DNA from: Aphis gossypii
Taxonomy: Eukaryota > Arthropoda > Insecta > Hemiptera > Aphididae
Assembly (NCBI RefSeq): GCF_020184175.1
Contig: NC_065531.1
Location: 48,567,213 to 48,631,212, forward strand
DNA length: 64,000 nt
Reading direction: 5' to 3'
The stretch's first letter is position 1. Every line of letters starts with the position of its first letter. The notes beneath the pieces are model-generated. The model was given only the letters and a program-made list of their open reading frames with translations, did not search any database and was not told where the DNA came from. A program made the translations under genes and the position numbers. Shown in pieces: positions 26,793 to 39,527 of the stretch.

Positions 26793-27781
26793 CTAAAAAA
26801 AAATAGTACTTTATACCTATTACATGTTTAAATGAATAAATCATATTATGTAATTATGTACCTATAACATATTGTACTCAACAGTATCTAACAATATAAA
26901 ATTAGAGTTTTAAATAAATAAATCAAAATCTTATCCATTACTTATTAAATTCGTAATAATAAAATTATATGAATTAATATCTAAACTTATAAATATTATG
27001 AATTATTATTATTTTTTTAATGCTTTTACTTTTTTAGTCAAAATGTCTGACAAAAAAAAATGTCTAAACAATCAATCAATTAATAATAATTTACTTATAA
27101 AACATTATAATTATCTATCAATGAATCTGATAATATATAGGTACCAACAGTTTTTTCGCTCGAGAACTATCATACATAAAATAGGTGCCTATTTTATATT
27201 AATATTTAATACTTATAAGTAATGATTTATTTTTACACAAAAAATATTAAATTCTATTATTTAAGCACTGATTAAAGCTTACCAAAAATATTAAGACATA
27301 TTAATAATAAATAAATTATTTAGTCCAGTTTTCATAATTTTAGAATTAAACATAATTTTTGTTTTATACAAACAAATGTATTTCAATATAATTAATTATT
27401 TACATACAATAACTAGGTATTTAATGGCAAGACAATAAACTGAAAATTGTTTACGAAAAAATAATTATAATTTAATTAAGTCAAAACAACTATTAACAAT
27501 AAATTACAATTTAATAATAATAATATTATTTGTATTTATAATCGCATTTATCACGGATTTAAGTATGTGATAAGGTCATTAATCTAGTATTGATAGTGCC
27601 GCACTGCTTATCAATAGACAACAAGTCTCCTCTCTCCACACAACTATTATAGTCGTATGATGAATGTATTAATTTTACAATGATACCTATGTGTGTTTTT
27701 CACTTATGAGTTCATAATAAGTTATTGATAAGATGATTCAATTTTTAGCAACTGTGAGGGTCATTTTGGATAACAAAATGC

Positions 27782-27813
27782 CAAGGTTTTTAGATTATAA
27801 TCTAAAAACCTTG
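27782..27813. repeat. Perfect 32-bp palindrome
   Basis: CAAGGTTTTTAGATTA is followed at once by its exact reverse complement. Outside it, GGTCATTTTG on the left and CAAAATGGACC on the right form a further imperfect inverted match, so the hairpin could extend to about 27755-27825. Confidence 0.9.
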
Positions 27814-27934
27814 AGCAAAATGGACCTATTTTTTACTTTAGGAGGATTAAAATTAAAATGGATAAAAGGAATTTTTGTGCTAAATCAGATTTTGACTAAA
27901 TTGATTTCTTTATTTGGTTAATGTTTTAAAACGT

Positions 27935-28650
27935 ATTACCACAAAAACTTAGAAAAATTTTAAAAAATGTTTATGCTTATATTATAATATGTATAATATA
28001 ATATTATTTTAAAAAAATTTTAATTTTTTTTTGTTTTAAGCTATTTATAGACAATTGAAATTGTTTTCGTGAACTCGTGTAAATTTCGAAAAATATAATT
28101 TAGTTTGTAGTTAGAAATACATAAAAATATTTCTGTTTATACTTCAGATTTAGAAATTGAATACAAGGCACTTTATAAGTTTTCCAACCTAAGAAAAAAA
28201 ATTCTTCTAGAAAGCCAAATTAATTTTTTATGAATGACCATTTAAAATTCAAATTTGTACAACATTGGATTTTCAAAAACAAATAAAGTAAATACTTGAA
28301 ATTTTCAAAAAAAATTTATCATATCGTTTTCATTCTATGAAAAATTTTTTCCATTTTGAGCTATTTATAGGCATGCTAAATTTTCAATTTTCTTTATTAT
28401 TTTTTTTAAACATCGAAAAAAACGAATACTGGTTCAAAATTCTTGAAAATCTATTACAAGCTTTCACATAAATAGTTTTAATATTAAATTTGTATAAAAA
28501 TATTAAAAATATTATAGGCATAATGTATTTTTTGTATTTGAATTTAGAATTTTGATGAAATTCGTCAAAGTCGTAAAAATATTATTAATAATTTTGTGGG
28601 TAATTTGAATTTATTATAGATTTTTCTTTTTATAATTAATTACTTTTGTC
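27935..28650 (+). repeat. Dispersed non-coding repeat family, partial copy
   Basis: Carries the family's recurring modules: GAGCTATTTATAG (twice, 28042 and 28360), 'aaatttcgaaaaat', TTTTGATGAAATTCGTCAAA and TTTTGTGGGTAA. Ends not defined. Confidence 0.5.
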
Positions 28651-30999
28651 TTTTACCTTGAAATGACTTATAATTGTAACATCTGTCACCTCAAATAGAC
28701 AAAATATCTAATGTTAGACTAATGTTTAACTTAGTCAGACTACCATATAAAAAGCAATCAAATTATTCTAAACTTTAAATTTTAGCATAAAATTGATTCA
28801 TTATTTACTCGGTATACATTCTAAAATTAGTATAAAAATTAAATTAATCATTTTTAAAACCATATTGATGATTTTTTAGACATACGGTATCCATAAGTAT
28901 GTGATACTGACAAAAAATCAAATAAAAAAAAAAAATTCAATTTTGATTTGTTTATGATTATAATTAATGTTTCTAACCATATTCTTTATTCAAATTTAAA
29001 AATAAATACAATAAAAGAAATTGCCAAAATCCTGTATAAATGATTTTGCTTTCAATTAGAGAACATAACGTTAAGATTTAAATCTCAATTTTCCTAAATT
29101 ATAGATTATCAATTCTAGTCAAATCTTCTTATAAAATGTCACCATTGAGTGACTGCTTTTTTCATGTGTATTCAAGTTGTAATTTACCCAAATTTACCCA
29201 AATGGCCAAATATACATGCTTATTATAATACTTAATTACAAATTATTTTATAAATAAAATTAAAAAAAAAAAAATCGAACTAATTCTGATGATTAGGTAT
29301 AGCTGATTTTTTTGATAATAGTTAGAAGTCTGTGGTATATTCGAGAATTGTAATAGTAGCACGATTTAAGATAGTAGGTTAAATTACTAAAAAAAAATAA
29401 AATTAAAAAAAAAGAATTACTATCTTAAATCATGAATAGTATTAAAAACGGATTAAATAACAATGTGTGATAATATTGTAATCATTATCATTATTATTTT
29501 TCAATATTATTATTAATTATGTTGTGTTGGCAGTTATGTCATCTTACAGAACGTGTACTCACTGCTCATTACATTTTATAAATTCATTGTGATTTGTAAT
29601 ATTGTATTCAAATTTGTACTTATTAATTATGTTTAATTAAATAAACTAAAAGTATTAATAAAATAGTATTACATTTAATATGTTATATCAAATAATAATA
29701 TAAAACACAATGACAATGAGTATTTATTGGGTCCATTTCTATGCCCTCTCACTCTATTATACCTATTCATTGACCTATTATAGCAACGTATAATTAAAAT
29801 TTTTTTACAATGCCATTATTTAATATGTATAATGTATATAAGTGTCAAGTTTATATGATATTCAACAAAGAATATGAATGTTAGTTTTTCGTTGTAATTC
29901 AAAAGCATAATATTAGCGGGGATTTACATATACATTTTATATCAAGAACCAGTCAATATTTCGGTAAGTATTAGGAATTTTAAAATATATTTTTTTAACT
30001 TTCTAGGTTTTACTGTTTAACACTGGGTTATAATTTTTATAATTTTAATTGCCTCTTTATTAGATAAAACACTACCAACCATAAGCGTGCACAAGGGTGT
30101 TGCAGGGTATGCTATAGCAACACCTGCGGGCTGCTAACACCCACAATTTTTATTTTTTTAACTAAAAATAGTTAGTAACGTAGAAGTTAAAATTTACAAA
30201 ATAAGAAACATTACAAAATACGTCTAGAATTGTAATAAGAATAATATGTACCTACTGACGTATTATATAAAATAAATGAAATTTTTGGATATATCAAATA
30301 AATAATAATATATATTGACTTATTATATATAATTTTCAGCAACACCTATTTTCGATAACGAAAATCTATAACACATTGAAAAAAAACATATATTTATTGG
30401 AATTTAATTGTTATTTTTAATTTTTTGTAAATTATAACGTACCTATATTTTAAGTTATATAGTAAGTATTTATATGAGTTTCTATTTATTTCGTACCTAT
30501 TAAATAATATTATTATTTTGAATTGTTATTATTTACCATTAATCTATATTCTAAAAAAATGTTTTATTTTATTTATTATATTTATACTACTGTTTGTAAT
30601 TATTATTAAACATATATTTTAAATTTTGTTCAACCATTATATTATACTCACTTAACCTATTTATTATATTTATACTACTTATTAATTTTAATATGTTGTT
30701 ATTTAATAATAAAGTTACATTATGTTCAAAAGATATCGGTTTAATTTCATTATAATATGATCTATTTTTCAGAATGGGTAATTATTGGTGTGTAGAGGTT
30801 ATATTACTTTCGATTTGGTAAAATAATTCAAAATAGTTACAAGGTTACTTTTGGCAAAACTAGAAAAATTCATACAAAATATTTTTTTCTGTTTTATTTT
30901 TTAGTAATCCGTGTTAATTTTTCTATCGCGAGTGATGGATACTAAAATTTTTAATATTTCAATTCAAATATAATAAATATTATAGGTAATAAAATTCAA

Positions 31000-31912
31000 T
31001 TTTTTCAAATCGTAGTAAATGTTTATTAATTCCTGTTCAAGAGTAAAAACAAATTTATATCAGTTTTTAATTTTAAAATTATTCAAAATTTTAAATATTA
31101 CTATACAATAATTATTTAAAAAAAAAACTATAAAAACACATAAAAAAAAAAAAACGAACAACCTGCGCATAGAAAAAATTCAATTTGGGGTTAAGTTATA
31201 AAGTTTTTACCTCACTTCCTACAGAATTTTCAAATTGTTGTAATAGATAGTAAATAATTGTAACCTAATGACTGTATATCGTGCTCAAACAGATTTTAAA
31301 AATTCAAAATCTGAGGGCTGCCGTTTCTACACCCCCCCCCCCCCCCGACTTACTTGTTTTCACGATATCCAGATATAATTGTGCACTAACGACCGGACTT
31401 CGTGCACTATCAAGCACTAACGACGCACAAACAATCTGCACAAACAGAATTTAAAAATTCAAAATCGGGTGCTACTGTTTATTAAAAAACTACATACGAA
31501 TACCTAGGCACGATTTTTTTTTATTAGCCCTTGAAGTCCAAATATTGACAAAAATTTGTCAAAATCATGAATATTTTCAAATTATTTTGTAGGAATAATT
31601 CATTGATATTTTTGTATAAGTAGCTAAAAGTTGAAATTTTAACAGAAGATTTTCCATAAATTTAGCTAACAAAAACATAACTTTTGGTGTATTCAAGCTA
31701 TTAAAATATAAAACACTTTTTTCACCAACCACTGGTAATTATATCGTAGACTGACAAATCATCTTCGTTCAAAATCGTTTTTCGTATACAGTGATATGTA
31801 TCATTGGATTCAAATTTAACACTCTTATAATATATAATAGTGATCCACACGACACCTAATATACAGCACAGCGGTACCCACTTATCCGCTCCTTTTTTTT
31901 TTTATTTTTAGA
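31000..31912 (+). repeat. Dispersed non-coding repeat family copy, with right terminus
   Basis: 31510-31700 follows 12571-12760 module by module (AGTCCAAATATTGACAAAA, TTATTTTGTAG, TTTTCCATAAATTTAGCTAA). It ends in GCGGTACCCACTTATCCGCT and a T run, related to the AAGTGGGTRCC terminus seen at 35320 and 62605. Confidence 0.55.
31281..31480. repeat. Direct repeat pair around a C15 homopolymer
   Basis: About 45 bp starting GTGCTCAAACAGATTTTAAA at 31281 recurs at 31436 as CTGCACAAACAGAATTTAAA, both running on through AATTCAAAATC. Between them lie 15 consecutive C (31332-31346) and two copies of GCACTAACGAC. Confidence 0.75.
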
Positions 31913-34900
31913 TTCATTAATAATTTTAAATTGGAAAATGATCACGATTTTATAGAAAAGTAAGTCATTTTTTCTATACTATAATAATTTAATATATTTA
32001 TATTTATCTAAATAATATTTTTTTAGTGACCAAATTTATATAGGAAAAATAACTGTCAAAAGGTCATTTGGGGTTGATTTATTTTATAGAATCCATTTGT
32101 GGTTTTATTTACCTGATGACCATATTGGCTTATATTAATAATTGTTTGCTGGCAATACTTTTGTAGCTATAGCCAAAATAAAAGTAATTTATAATAAAAT
32201 AATTATTAATTAATTTAATAATTTTTTTATGATCAGATGGTCTATTGCAAGGGCAACCAATAACGTGCAACGTGGCTACCGACTTATTTTTATTGTTATA
32301 CATTTGCTAATATTTTGGCTCTTGATATTATTTTATTCATCTTTATGGTTTGCGAACATATTTATATTGGCCACCCCTATTTGATTGTAAATTACAAAGA
32401 AGTGTAGCGTCCCGACAACTATTATAACTATTGAAAAGGGTGAATAGTTTAAAACTAAATAAAAAGATTCTATATATTGTTGTAGGATTATTGTAAATTA
32501 ACTTTTTAGGTATTTTCTATGAAATTCGGTATGGCACATACTTGCGTTACAATGTAACTTCTGTATTCGGCATAGGAAATGTTTGGACAATCTAATTTGG
32601 CTACCTTATTTTATAACTGAAATAGAGTTCTTGGTTTTAAATTAAAATAAATATAACTTCATACCTAGTTAAATTATGTATTAAATTATTGTTTTTTATA
32701 ATTCAGAATTTATAGTAAACATAGTTAATTTTGAATCTTGTAGTGAAATTTCTGAAAAAATTATTATAAACAAAGATTGTATAATGAAATAGTATTTTGA
32801 AACTCTTAGTCATTATAACTTAAGATTATGCGTGACGAAAAAATGCTAATGTGTACAAATAAATAATAATACGTATGTCTGTTATTTGAAATAAACATAA
32901 GATAAAAATAAGGTAGTATAAAAACTCGTTTAATATGAGATTAATAGAGTATCTAAACTACGTAAAAAATAGTTTACTTTTTATAAACCGGTTAATTTAT
33001 TAATTATTTGCAATTTGCATGAAAGTTGTTTTGCTGATTATAATTACATGCAAAATATTTTCTCTGGGTTTTTCAAAGAGACTTTAATATCCAGAACCTA
33101 CGTCATCTTAAATCTTTACGCCATCTTTAAATTCTTGTATTTATTATTTTAGTGTAATGATACAAATAAGAACTATTTTTTTTTACAATAATTATTTAGT
33201 AAATTTTTTTTGAAAATTTCAATGAACCTATAATAAAAAATTTGAACGATTAGTTTTTCAGTTAATAAAATTTTATATTAAGAATTAGTCATTAAGGATA
33301 ACAATTTTAGTTTATTATTTTAAATTTAAAAAATATGGATATATTTAATATTGGATCTAGTATTGATTTTATTTAGACCATTTTTTACAAAATATTAAAT
33401 TAATAGATTAATATTAATTACTAAAATGTTTATACCATACCTTCCATTTCTTTTAAACGTATTATTATGGACCTATATAAAAAAAATAGGTTAGGTTTTC
33501 CTTATTACTCAAAGTTAAATAGGTAACTTAAAATGTACTTATATTTATTCTGATGTTGAGAAAAGTTAGTCGCCCGGTAAATATAATACTTTTTTAACGT
33601 GTGAACTTTTCCAGAGGTATAATTTATAAGACATCAATAATGGTGAAGTTGTAGTTTATTCATACTATTGCGAGATTATTAGACTTTTTAATTTTTAGTC
33701 ACGAGACAATTAATTTGTTACATAAAATAACCTAAAAGCTCATTGCTTTTTAACTTGAAGAAAATTATATTATACATTATTATATTAGATACTATATACT
33801 GCTATTATACATAGATACAGCTTCATAATATTTTGTATATAAATAATTTAAAAGATGTAAAATGGTAATATTGAGCGTAGAAAATTATTCTATTATCAAT
33901 TTATGTAACTTTTGGGGGAATTGATTTAAAATGTAATACTTAAATATATTTATGTTACAATAAAAATATATTATTTTTATTCTTAAATAGACCAACCACT
34001 TGGTGAAATAAGAGTTTTTTTAAAAGCATACCTATGTTTTAACATAACTGTTTAAATGAGTAAAACGAAACGATTAAAGTATCTTATTAACTACCTACCT
34101 ATCGTCATGTTAGATTATTACTATACAGTAATAATATTTCAATAAAATATAAAATATAAAAATAATATTGTTATTTGTTGGAAATTGATTAACTGTAATT
34201 ATAATAATGCATTATAAATTAAACACCAGACTAAAATTGTAATTTATTTCCAAAATTATTCAATCAAATACACCTATTATTCATATACCGATACCCGTGG
34301 CATTTTTTGCTATTAGATACATAAATAAATTATAATATTATTTTAAGTACTCTGAATCATTTTCCACTATAATATGGTAACATCGAAAGATTTGCGTCTA
34401 TATTGTAGGTACTTATTAGTTTAAAAATAATGATAAATCACATATTGCAATAAGGATACTCAAAAACTACGCCACCGACCATCATTCGCAGTTATATTAT
34501 TTGTCCAGTCTGTCGTTTTATTTTTTATTTTTGTTTATTCTCAGCAGGTGAATAAATAGAATCAACACGAATCACATATGTATGGGAAACACAGAGATAC
34601 GAGAGATAATGATGTCTGAGACAGAGAAGAAAAAAATACATGCAGTTCTAGTCCGCAGTTTAAAAGTTACATTGTTACAAAATATGAATAATAAATGAAC
34701 AACGTTGAACTGTGTCTCCGCCACTGGACTGCCGAGAGAACTATATATAATAGTTATTTTTTTTTTTTTAATTAGAAGATCTCAACATTTAATAGTTATA
34801 AATTATAATAATACTGATGATACGATTATCTCGTTTACTGCATAGAACCCAAATTAGTTTTTCTATAAGCAAAATAATTGCTGAGTGAACAAATATACAA

Positions 34901-35310
34901 ATACAATATAACTTACCGTATTGATTATAGTGATTATATGGTGATTCTTTAACACTTAGTATTTAGAATAAAATAAACATTTTCAAAAGATTATTTTTTA
35001 ATATACTTTAAATTATTATTACAAAACAATACTTTTGAAAAACAATATTATTTTATTAATACTGTTTTCATGTTTTTACGTTTATTGATAGACAACACCC
35101 TATATTTTTAAATTTATACTCCGAATAGGTTAAGTTAGCAGAGTAATTTCTAAGAAATTTGATTTATAAAAAAAATTAATTTTGAACGAATACTTAAAAT
35201 AATACTCTTCCAATTTAAATATAAAATATACATTTATAATTATAAGTTTATAAATTTACTGTAATTTAACTACTAGTTAAAAATTTGATTTTATACATAA
35301 TAATATAAAA

Positions 35311-35345
35311 AAGCGAGGTTAAGTGGGTGCCGTTCTGCTGTCAAA
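35311..35345 (+). repeat. Terminal fragment of the dispersed repeat family
   Basis: AAAAAGCGAGGTTAAGTGGG then TGCCGTTCTGCTGTC. This matches the end at 62600 (AAAGTAATCAAGTGGGTATT) and 38565 (AAAGATTGGTCAAGTGAGTA, then ACGCTCTGCTG). Confidence 0.5.
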
Positions 35346-36143
35346 ATATTTTGAAAAATTAACTGCATGTAGATAACACTTATATAAAATTATTAACAGT
35401 GATTAGTTTTCGAGTTACAACCATATAAAAAAATCCATTTGGTCGAAAACTGGTTTCGCGTAAAAATTCCCATTTTTCCATCACTTTTTTTTTATTCTTT
35501 ATTGATTGTAAAAATATTAAAATACATATTAGTTTAAGTTTTTTCACGTTTGTGATTTAATGTTTAAATAAATAAGTTCCATTGTATTATAATTGATAGG
35601 ATTAGTACGTAGATATTTAATTACATATAGAATAGATAGTAATTAGATACCCAATTTAGTCTATCTATATATTTTTATCTTGTGGCTATAGAGTAAAGAC
35701 AATAATATAATAACTTAATAGATAATGGATTTTACTTTTAAGACATAAAATGTATGAATTATAGTTGTATTATCTATGATTATTTATCTATATTTTATTT
35801 GTGTTTTGATCTTAAAAAGATTGATTTTAAATAATAGCCTTTAAATAAAAAAATTCTCGTTAAGTGTTTAAAAAACTGTTTCCCATTTGTTAACGACAAT
35901 AATAATATAATAACATCGATTATTTACGGCTTATTATTATTTACATATAATATATATATATATATATGAAGTTAAGTTAACCGGATTATTCGTAAAAACT
36001 AAAGAGGAAAAAAACTAAAGATTGGTTTGGGTATTTCCTATAGGATAACTTTCATGTAAGCCGAAGGTCAATTGAGTAGAAGTGATTACAATTTTGTTTA
36101 CTGCAAATTTAATATTTACAAAATAAAGAATGTGTGCGGATCC

Positions 36144-36180
36144 TATATAAAAGGTAACTAACAAGCGCAGAGGTATCAGT
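36144..36180 (+). promoter_or_regulatory. Core promoter of secreted peptide copy 1
   Basis: TATATAAAA at 36144-36152 and an initiator-like TCAGT at 36176-36180, about 31-34 bp apart, with ATG 48 bp further on. Both elements are kept in the second copy. Confidence 0.7.
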
Positions 36181-36225
36181 GTATATTGGATTTTCAAAGA
36201 CGAATATTCAGAAGTCTCAAGAATC

Positions 36226-37729
36226 ATGAAATTTTACACAGCGGTATGTAGTTTATTTAGTATATTGTTAGTTCATTAAAGTTTTTGATTTGAATCACAG
36301 TTTATTTTTTTGCGATAGATTTATAAATATTTTCCTTAGATAATATTATACAAAAGATTGTGTATCAGTTCGAGATAGGTACTTTAAAAACAATTACACA
36401 TTTTTAATTAAATGAAAAAAGTTCAACTTTACCTACATCAAATACAATTTTTAAAGAATTTATTTCTATCTCAAAAACTTTAAAACTCAAACTTATACTT
36501 GTATTGCATGTACCTACCTACTATAGTAATTTACGTGATTTGATGTATATATAATTAATGTTTTTAATATATTATATTATTATTAAAATTTATTGATAAA
36601 ACAATTTGTTATCTTAATGAATAACTGTTTTTATCATTATTATTGAATAACAGTTTAAATAAATGAAGCATATTACCTATTATCATCGTGTCCTTTCCGT
36701 TTTGTTCACATTCTACTTCCTTCTCATTTCTTTAAGCTTTCATTAAATGATTCTCATTTCTGCATTCTCCATATCGATCTAATAAATTAAGTTATGTTTG
36801 TAACATTACCGATCTAATCTTGAAACGAATCTTTAAACGGCCAACGTGATTATCTATTACTCTTTTTTTAATTCTTCCAACGTTCCTTATAGCAAAAAAC
36901 ATTCACTTGTATCAACAAAAAAATATCATACTATTCATACTTAATATTATATTATTATTTTTAACTACACATGTTAATTAATTTAGTTTTATATTCTTCT
37001 CTTTATTTTTGTAAATAACTTCTATTCAACATTGTTCCTTTTATATTTCTCGCTAATATCTAATTATCAAAACTAATTGTAATACAAAGTTTAAATTAAA
37101 AAAAAATGTTTAAATATTTGGGCATATATCAATTTCGCCGAAATCACATTTTACCTTTAAGAAATCTATCGATTGCGCCTCATATCAAACCTCAAATTTT
37201 TTGACATATTGATTCCAACGAACTTTTTTACATATAAATTAAAATTAATTTCTTCAGAATGAACAACTAACAGTTCTGAATCGTTTCATTCAAAACTTAA
37301 CGCGTAATTCATCAAAACACATTCAAATATATTTTTGTTTTTCCATCAATATACACAATTGATAATATTGAAACGGCGGAAAACCTAACCCAAAATATTT
37401 GTCTTAGAATTGCATTCATTTGATAATTATATAAAAGTGTAAAAATATTAATTCTCTAGAATTGTATTATTTTACAATAAAAGGATAACTAAAATATAAA
37501 CTTTATAATGATTGTGTTTATTAATGTTGTTTAGATATTAGCTTTGTGCTTTGTCATTCTCGTAATGACTCAACAAGCTACTTCTAACCCAGCCCCTGAA
37601 CCACGCAAGGGTGATGGCGGTGGAAATCACCATGGAGGTGGTTGCCAACACGGACATTGTGGAAATCAGTACAACAAACCATACCACAAACCACCTTACC
37701 ACAAACCACATAACAACGGACATCATTAA
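36226..37729 (+). CDS. Small secreted Gly/His-rich peptide, copy 1 (2 exons, 70 aa)
   Basis: Exon 1, 36226-36243, encodes MKFYTA and ends in GTATGT. Exon 2, 37535-37729, starts after TTGTTTAG, with both ends in phase 0. The first 23 or so residues form a signal peptide (MKFYTAILALCFVILVMTQQ), cleaved probably after ATS. The mature part starts NPAPEPRKGDGGGNHHGGG, then CQHGHC, then Tyr-His-Lys-Pro repeats (YNKP, YHKP, YHKP) and ends GHH. About 45 residues with two cysteines and ten histidines. Not recognised as a named family. His/Gly-rich secreted peptides are often metal-binding or antimicrobial, and hemipterans also make small secreted saliva and bacteriocyte peptides; neither role is shown here. 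AATAAA signals follow at 37750 and 37764. Confidence 0.85.
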
Positions 37730-37749
37730 ATTTAAAACAATTTCATTCT

Positions 37750-37769
37750 AATAAATACAGTACAATAAA
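37750..37769 (+). promoter_or_regulatory. Polyadenylation signals, peptide copy 1
   Basis: AATAAA at 37750-37755 and again at 37764-37769, 20-40 nt after the stop. The same pair is present in copy 2 at 45724 and 45738. Confidence 0.65.
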
Positions 37770-38625
37770 AGTATTAAAAAGCTATTTTATTTTCATAACC
37801 ATTGATGTGTCATATTTAATTCAAAATCAGAATAAACGATAATTTATCATACAATTTTTACCTATATCAAACAATTGCGTGTTTATTTATTTTTTTCTTA
37901 CTTAATGTGGGTTGACGTATGATTTAACTCATGAAAAAATAAAAGGATACTATACTATTTGCTAAACCACAAGGAGGATTTGGTTTAAATGTCGAAAAAT
38001 AAAAGCAAAATTAAAAGTTTGTGTTTATGATTATAAGGAATCACATTTTTTTTTTATCAAAATAAATACTATTTAAATCATTAGTATTTATATCGATTAA
38101 GATTTAAGTTATTTAACGGTAAAAAAGCACGGTTAAAATTGTAATACTAATTACGTTTTTTTTTAAAATTCTAACCTATTAAGGTTACATTAGGAAGTTT
38201 AATAGTCAAAAAAATCAGAAAGTCAATACAAACATTATATCATGTATAATAAAAATAAATAAACTTTGTTTAACATAATAAATAAACGTTTAAAGAATTT
38301 TAAAAAGAAGCTCATTTAGTAAAAGTAGTGAAGTTATCTTATAAGTATAATAATATATAATAATTTATATCTTCATAATGACTAACAATGTTATAATATA
38401 CCTAAGAATTAAGATTCACTTAAACTTAAGCTTTATTCAAAAAAGAGAATGATATTATAGGATCATACATTCATACGTGCGACTATTTACATTTGAAAAA
38501 CACATTTTTTATAATCAAAGAAAGTTTATTAATAATTATATATTTTTTAACGGCATATAAAAAAAAAAGATTGGTCAAGTGAGTAACGCTCTGCTGGAAA
38601 TTTTCCTTCAAAGTTATTTGTAATA

Positions 38626-39527
38626 GGAGACGGGAAAGTACCGCATTTTGAAAATATAATTGAAATTGATCGCGATTTAGGAGAAACAATGACTAGCATC
38701 GATCATTTAATATCGAAAGTTTACCCTGATATCATTGAAATAGAAAATAAAGATTATCAATGGATGTGTCAAAAGACAATGTTGGCGACGAGAAACGGTA
38801 GCGTTGATAAAATGAACGACCTAATTTTAACTAAATTCCAGGAGATATTATAGTTGTTACCTAAACATCTATTGATAATGTATGCATAAAGAAGATGTGG
38901 TCCATTACCCACGGGAGTATCTTAATTCTTTAAATCCAAGTGGCCTCCCCCTACATTCCCTCAAGTTAAAAATAGATGCCTCAATAATTTTACTTAAAAA
39001 TCTTAAACCGCCAAAGGTGTGTAACGGGACCCGACTTCAAGTCAAATTTCTTCGAAATAACGTGATCGTTGAAATAGTTTTGACTGATCCAGCAGTCAGT
39101 TAAACAGTGCTTATACCTCGCATTTCAATGATTACAAATGATTTACCTTTTAATTTTAAAATAATTCAATTTCCCGTTAAGTTATCTTTTGTCGTAATAA
39201 ATAATAAATCACAGGGCAAACATTTAAACACGTATAGGAATCGATTTACGTCAAGAATGCTTTTCACACGGCCAACTATATGTCGCGTATTCGCGTTGTC
39301 AAGATCGAGTTGAGGAAAAAATCAGTATGTTCTTCTGCCACAAGAAAATAAAACTAAAAATATCATTTACGCAGAAGTACTTAAAAATATATTTGTAAAA
39401 AACTTCTTAATCGCGATCATAATAACAGACATTGACGCGGACGAAGTCGCGGGCAACACCTATACTTATTATAAAATGGAAGAAGAAATAATTTATATGG
39501 CAAAACAACGTTTGCCAGGTCAACTAG
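38626..39527 (+). pseudogene. Helitron remnant: PIF1-like helicase C-terminal fragment with 3' terminus
   Basis: Broken frames give GDGKVPHFENIIEID, KDYQWMCQKTMLATRNGSVD, LNPSGLPLHSLKLKI, ILLKNLKPPKVCNGTRLQV, LIPRISMITNDLPFNFK, FPVKLSFVVINNKSQGK and, after a frameshift near 39250, ECFSHGQLYVAYSR. This is the order of the C-terminal half of Helitron PIF1-type helicases. Stops at 38851 and 39101 plus the frameshift kill it. The 3' end looks right for a Helitron: stem GGCAAA/TTTGCC at 39499-39516, then 7 nt, then CTAG at 39524-39527 followed by T. The 5' end was not found. Confidence 0.8.
39499..39527 (+). mobile_element. Helitron 3' terminus (hairpin plus CTAG)
   Basis: 6-bp stem with 6-nt loop, spacer AGGTCAA, then CTAG and a host T. 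This is the expected hairpin-CTRR-T arrangement at a Helitron 3' end. Confidence 0.7.

Larger units (their letters stand above)
26793..35500. other. 8.7-kb region with no gene seen; repeats and AT-rich DNA
   Basis: No ORF here resembles a protein family. It holds copies of the dispersed repeat at about 27935-28650 and 31000-31912, a 32-bp perfect palindrome at 27782, a C15 tract at 31332, and GC-richer words at 30090-30130 (GTGCACAAGGGTGTTGCAGGG) and 32240-32270 that look like worn transposon ends. The 5' UTR and promoter of the ITPRID-like gene probably lie here, but cannot be placed. Confidence 0.55.
35501..38034 (+). repeat. Duplicated segment, copy 1
   Basis: 35501-36884 and 37471-38034 are nearly identical to 43266-44639 and 45418-45957. 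The repeat covers about 700 bp of promoter, both exons, flanking intron sequence and 300 bp past the polyadenylation signals. The middle of the intron differs between copies. Confidence 0.85.

Noticed and set aside
27733..27921. 62-codon plus-strand ORF
   Set aside because: It reads straight through the 32-bp palindrome and adjoining repeat; no family resemblance.
37538..37726. Antisense ORFs over both peptide genes (37538-37726, 45485-45700)
   Set aside because: Val/Trp-rich shadows of the Gly/His/Cys codons; no signal, start context or splice support.
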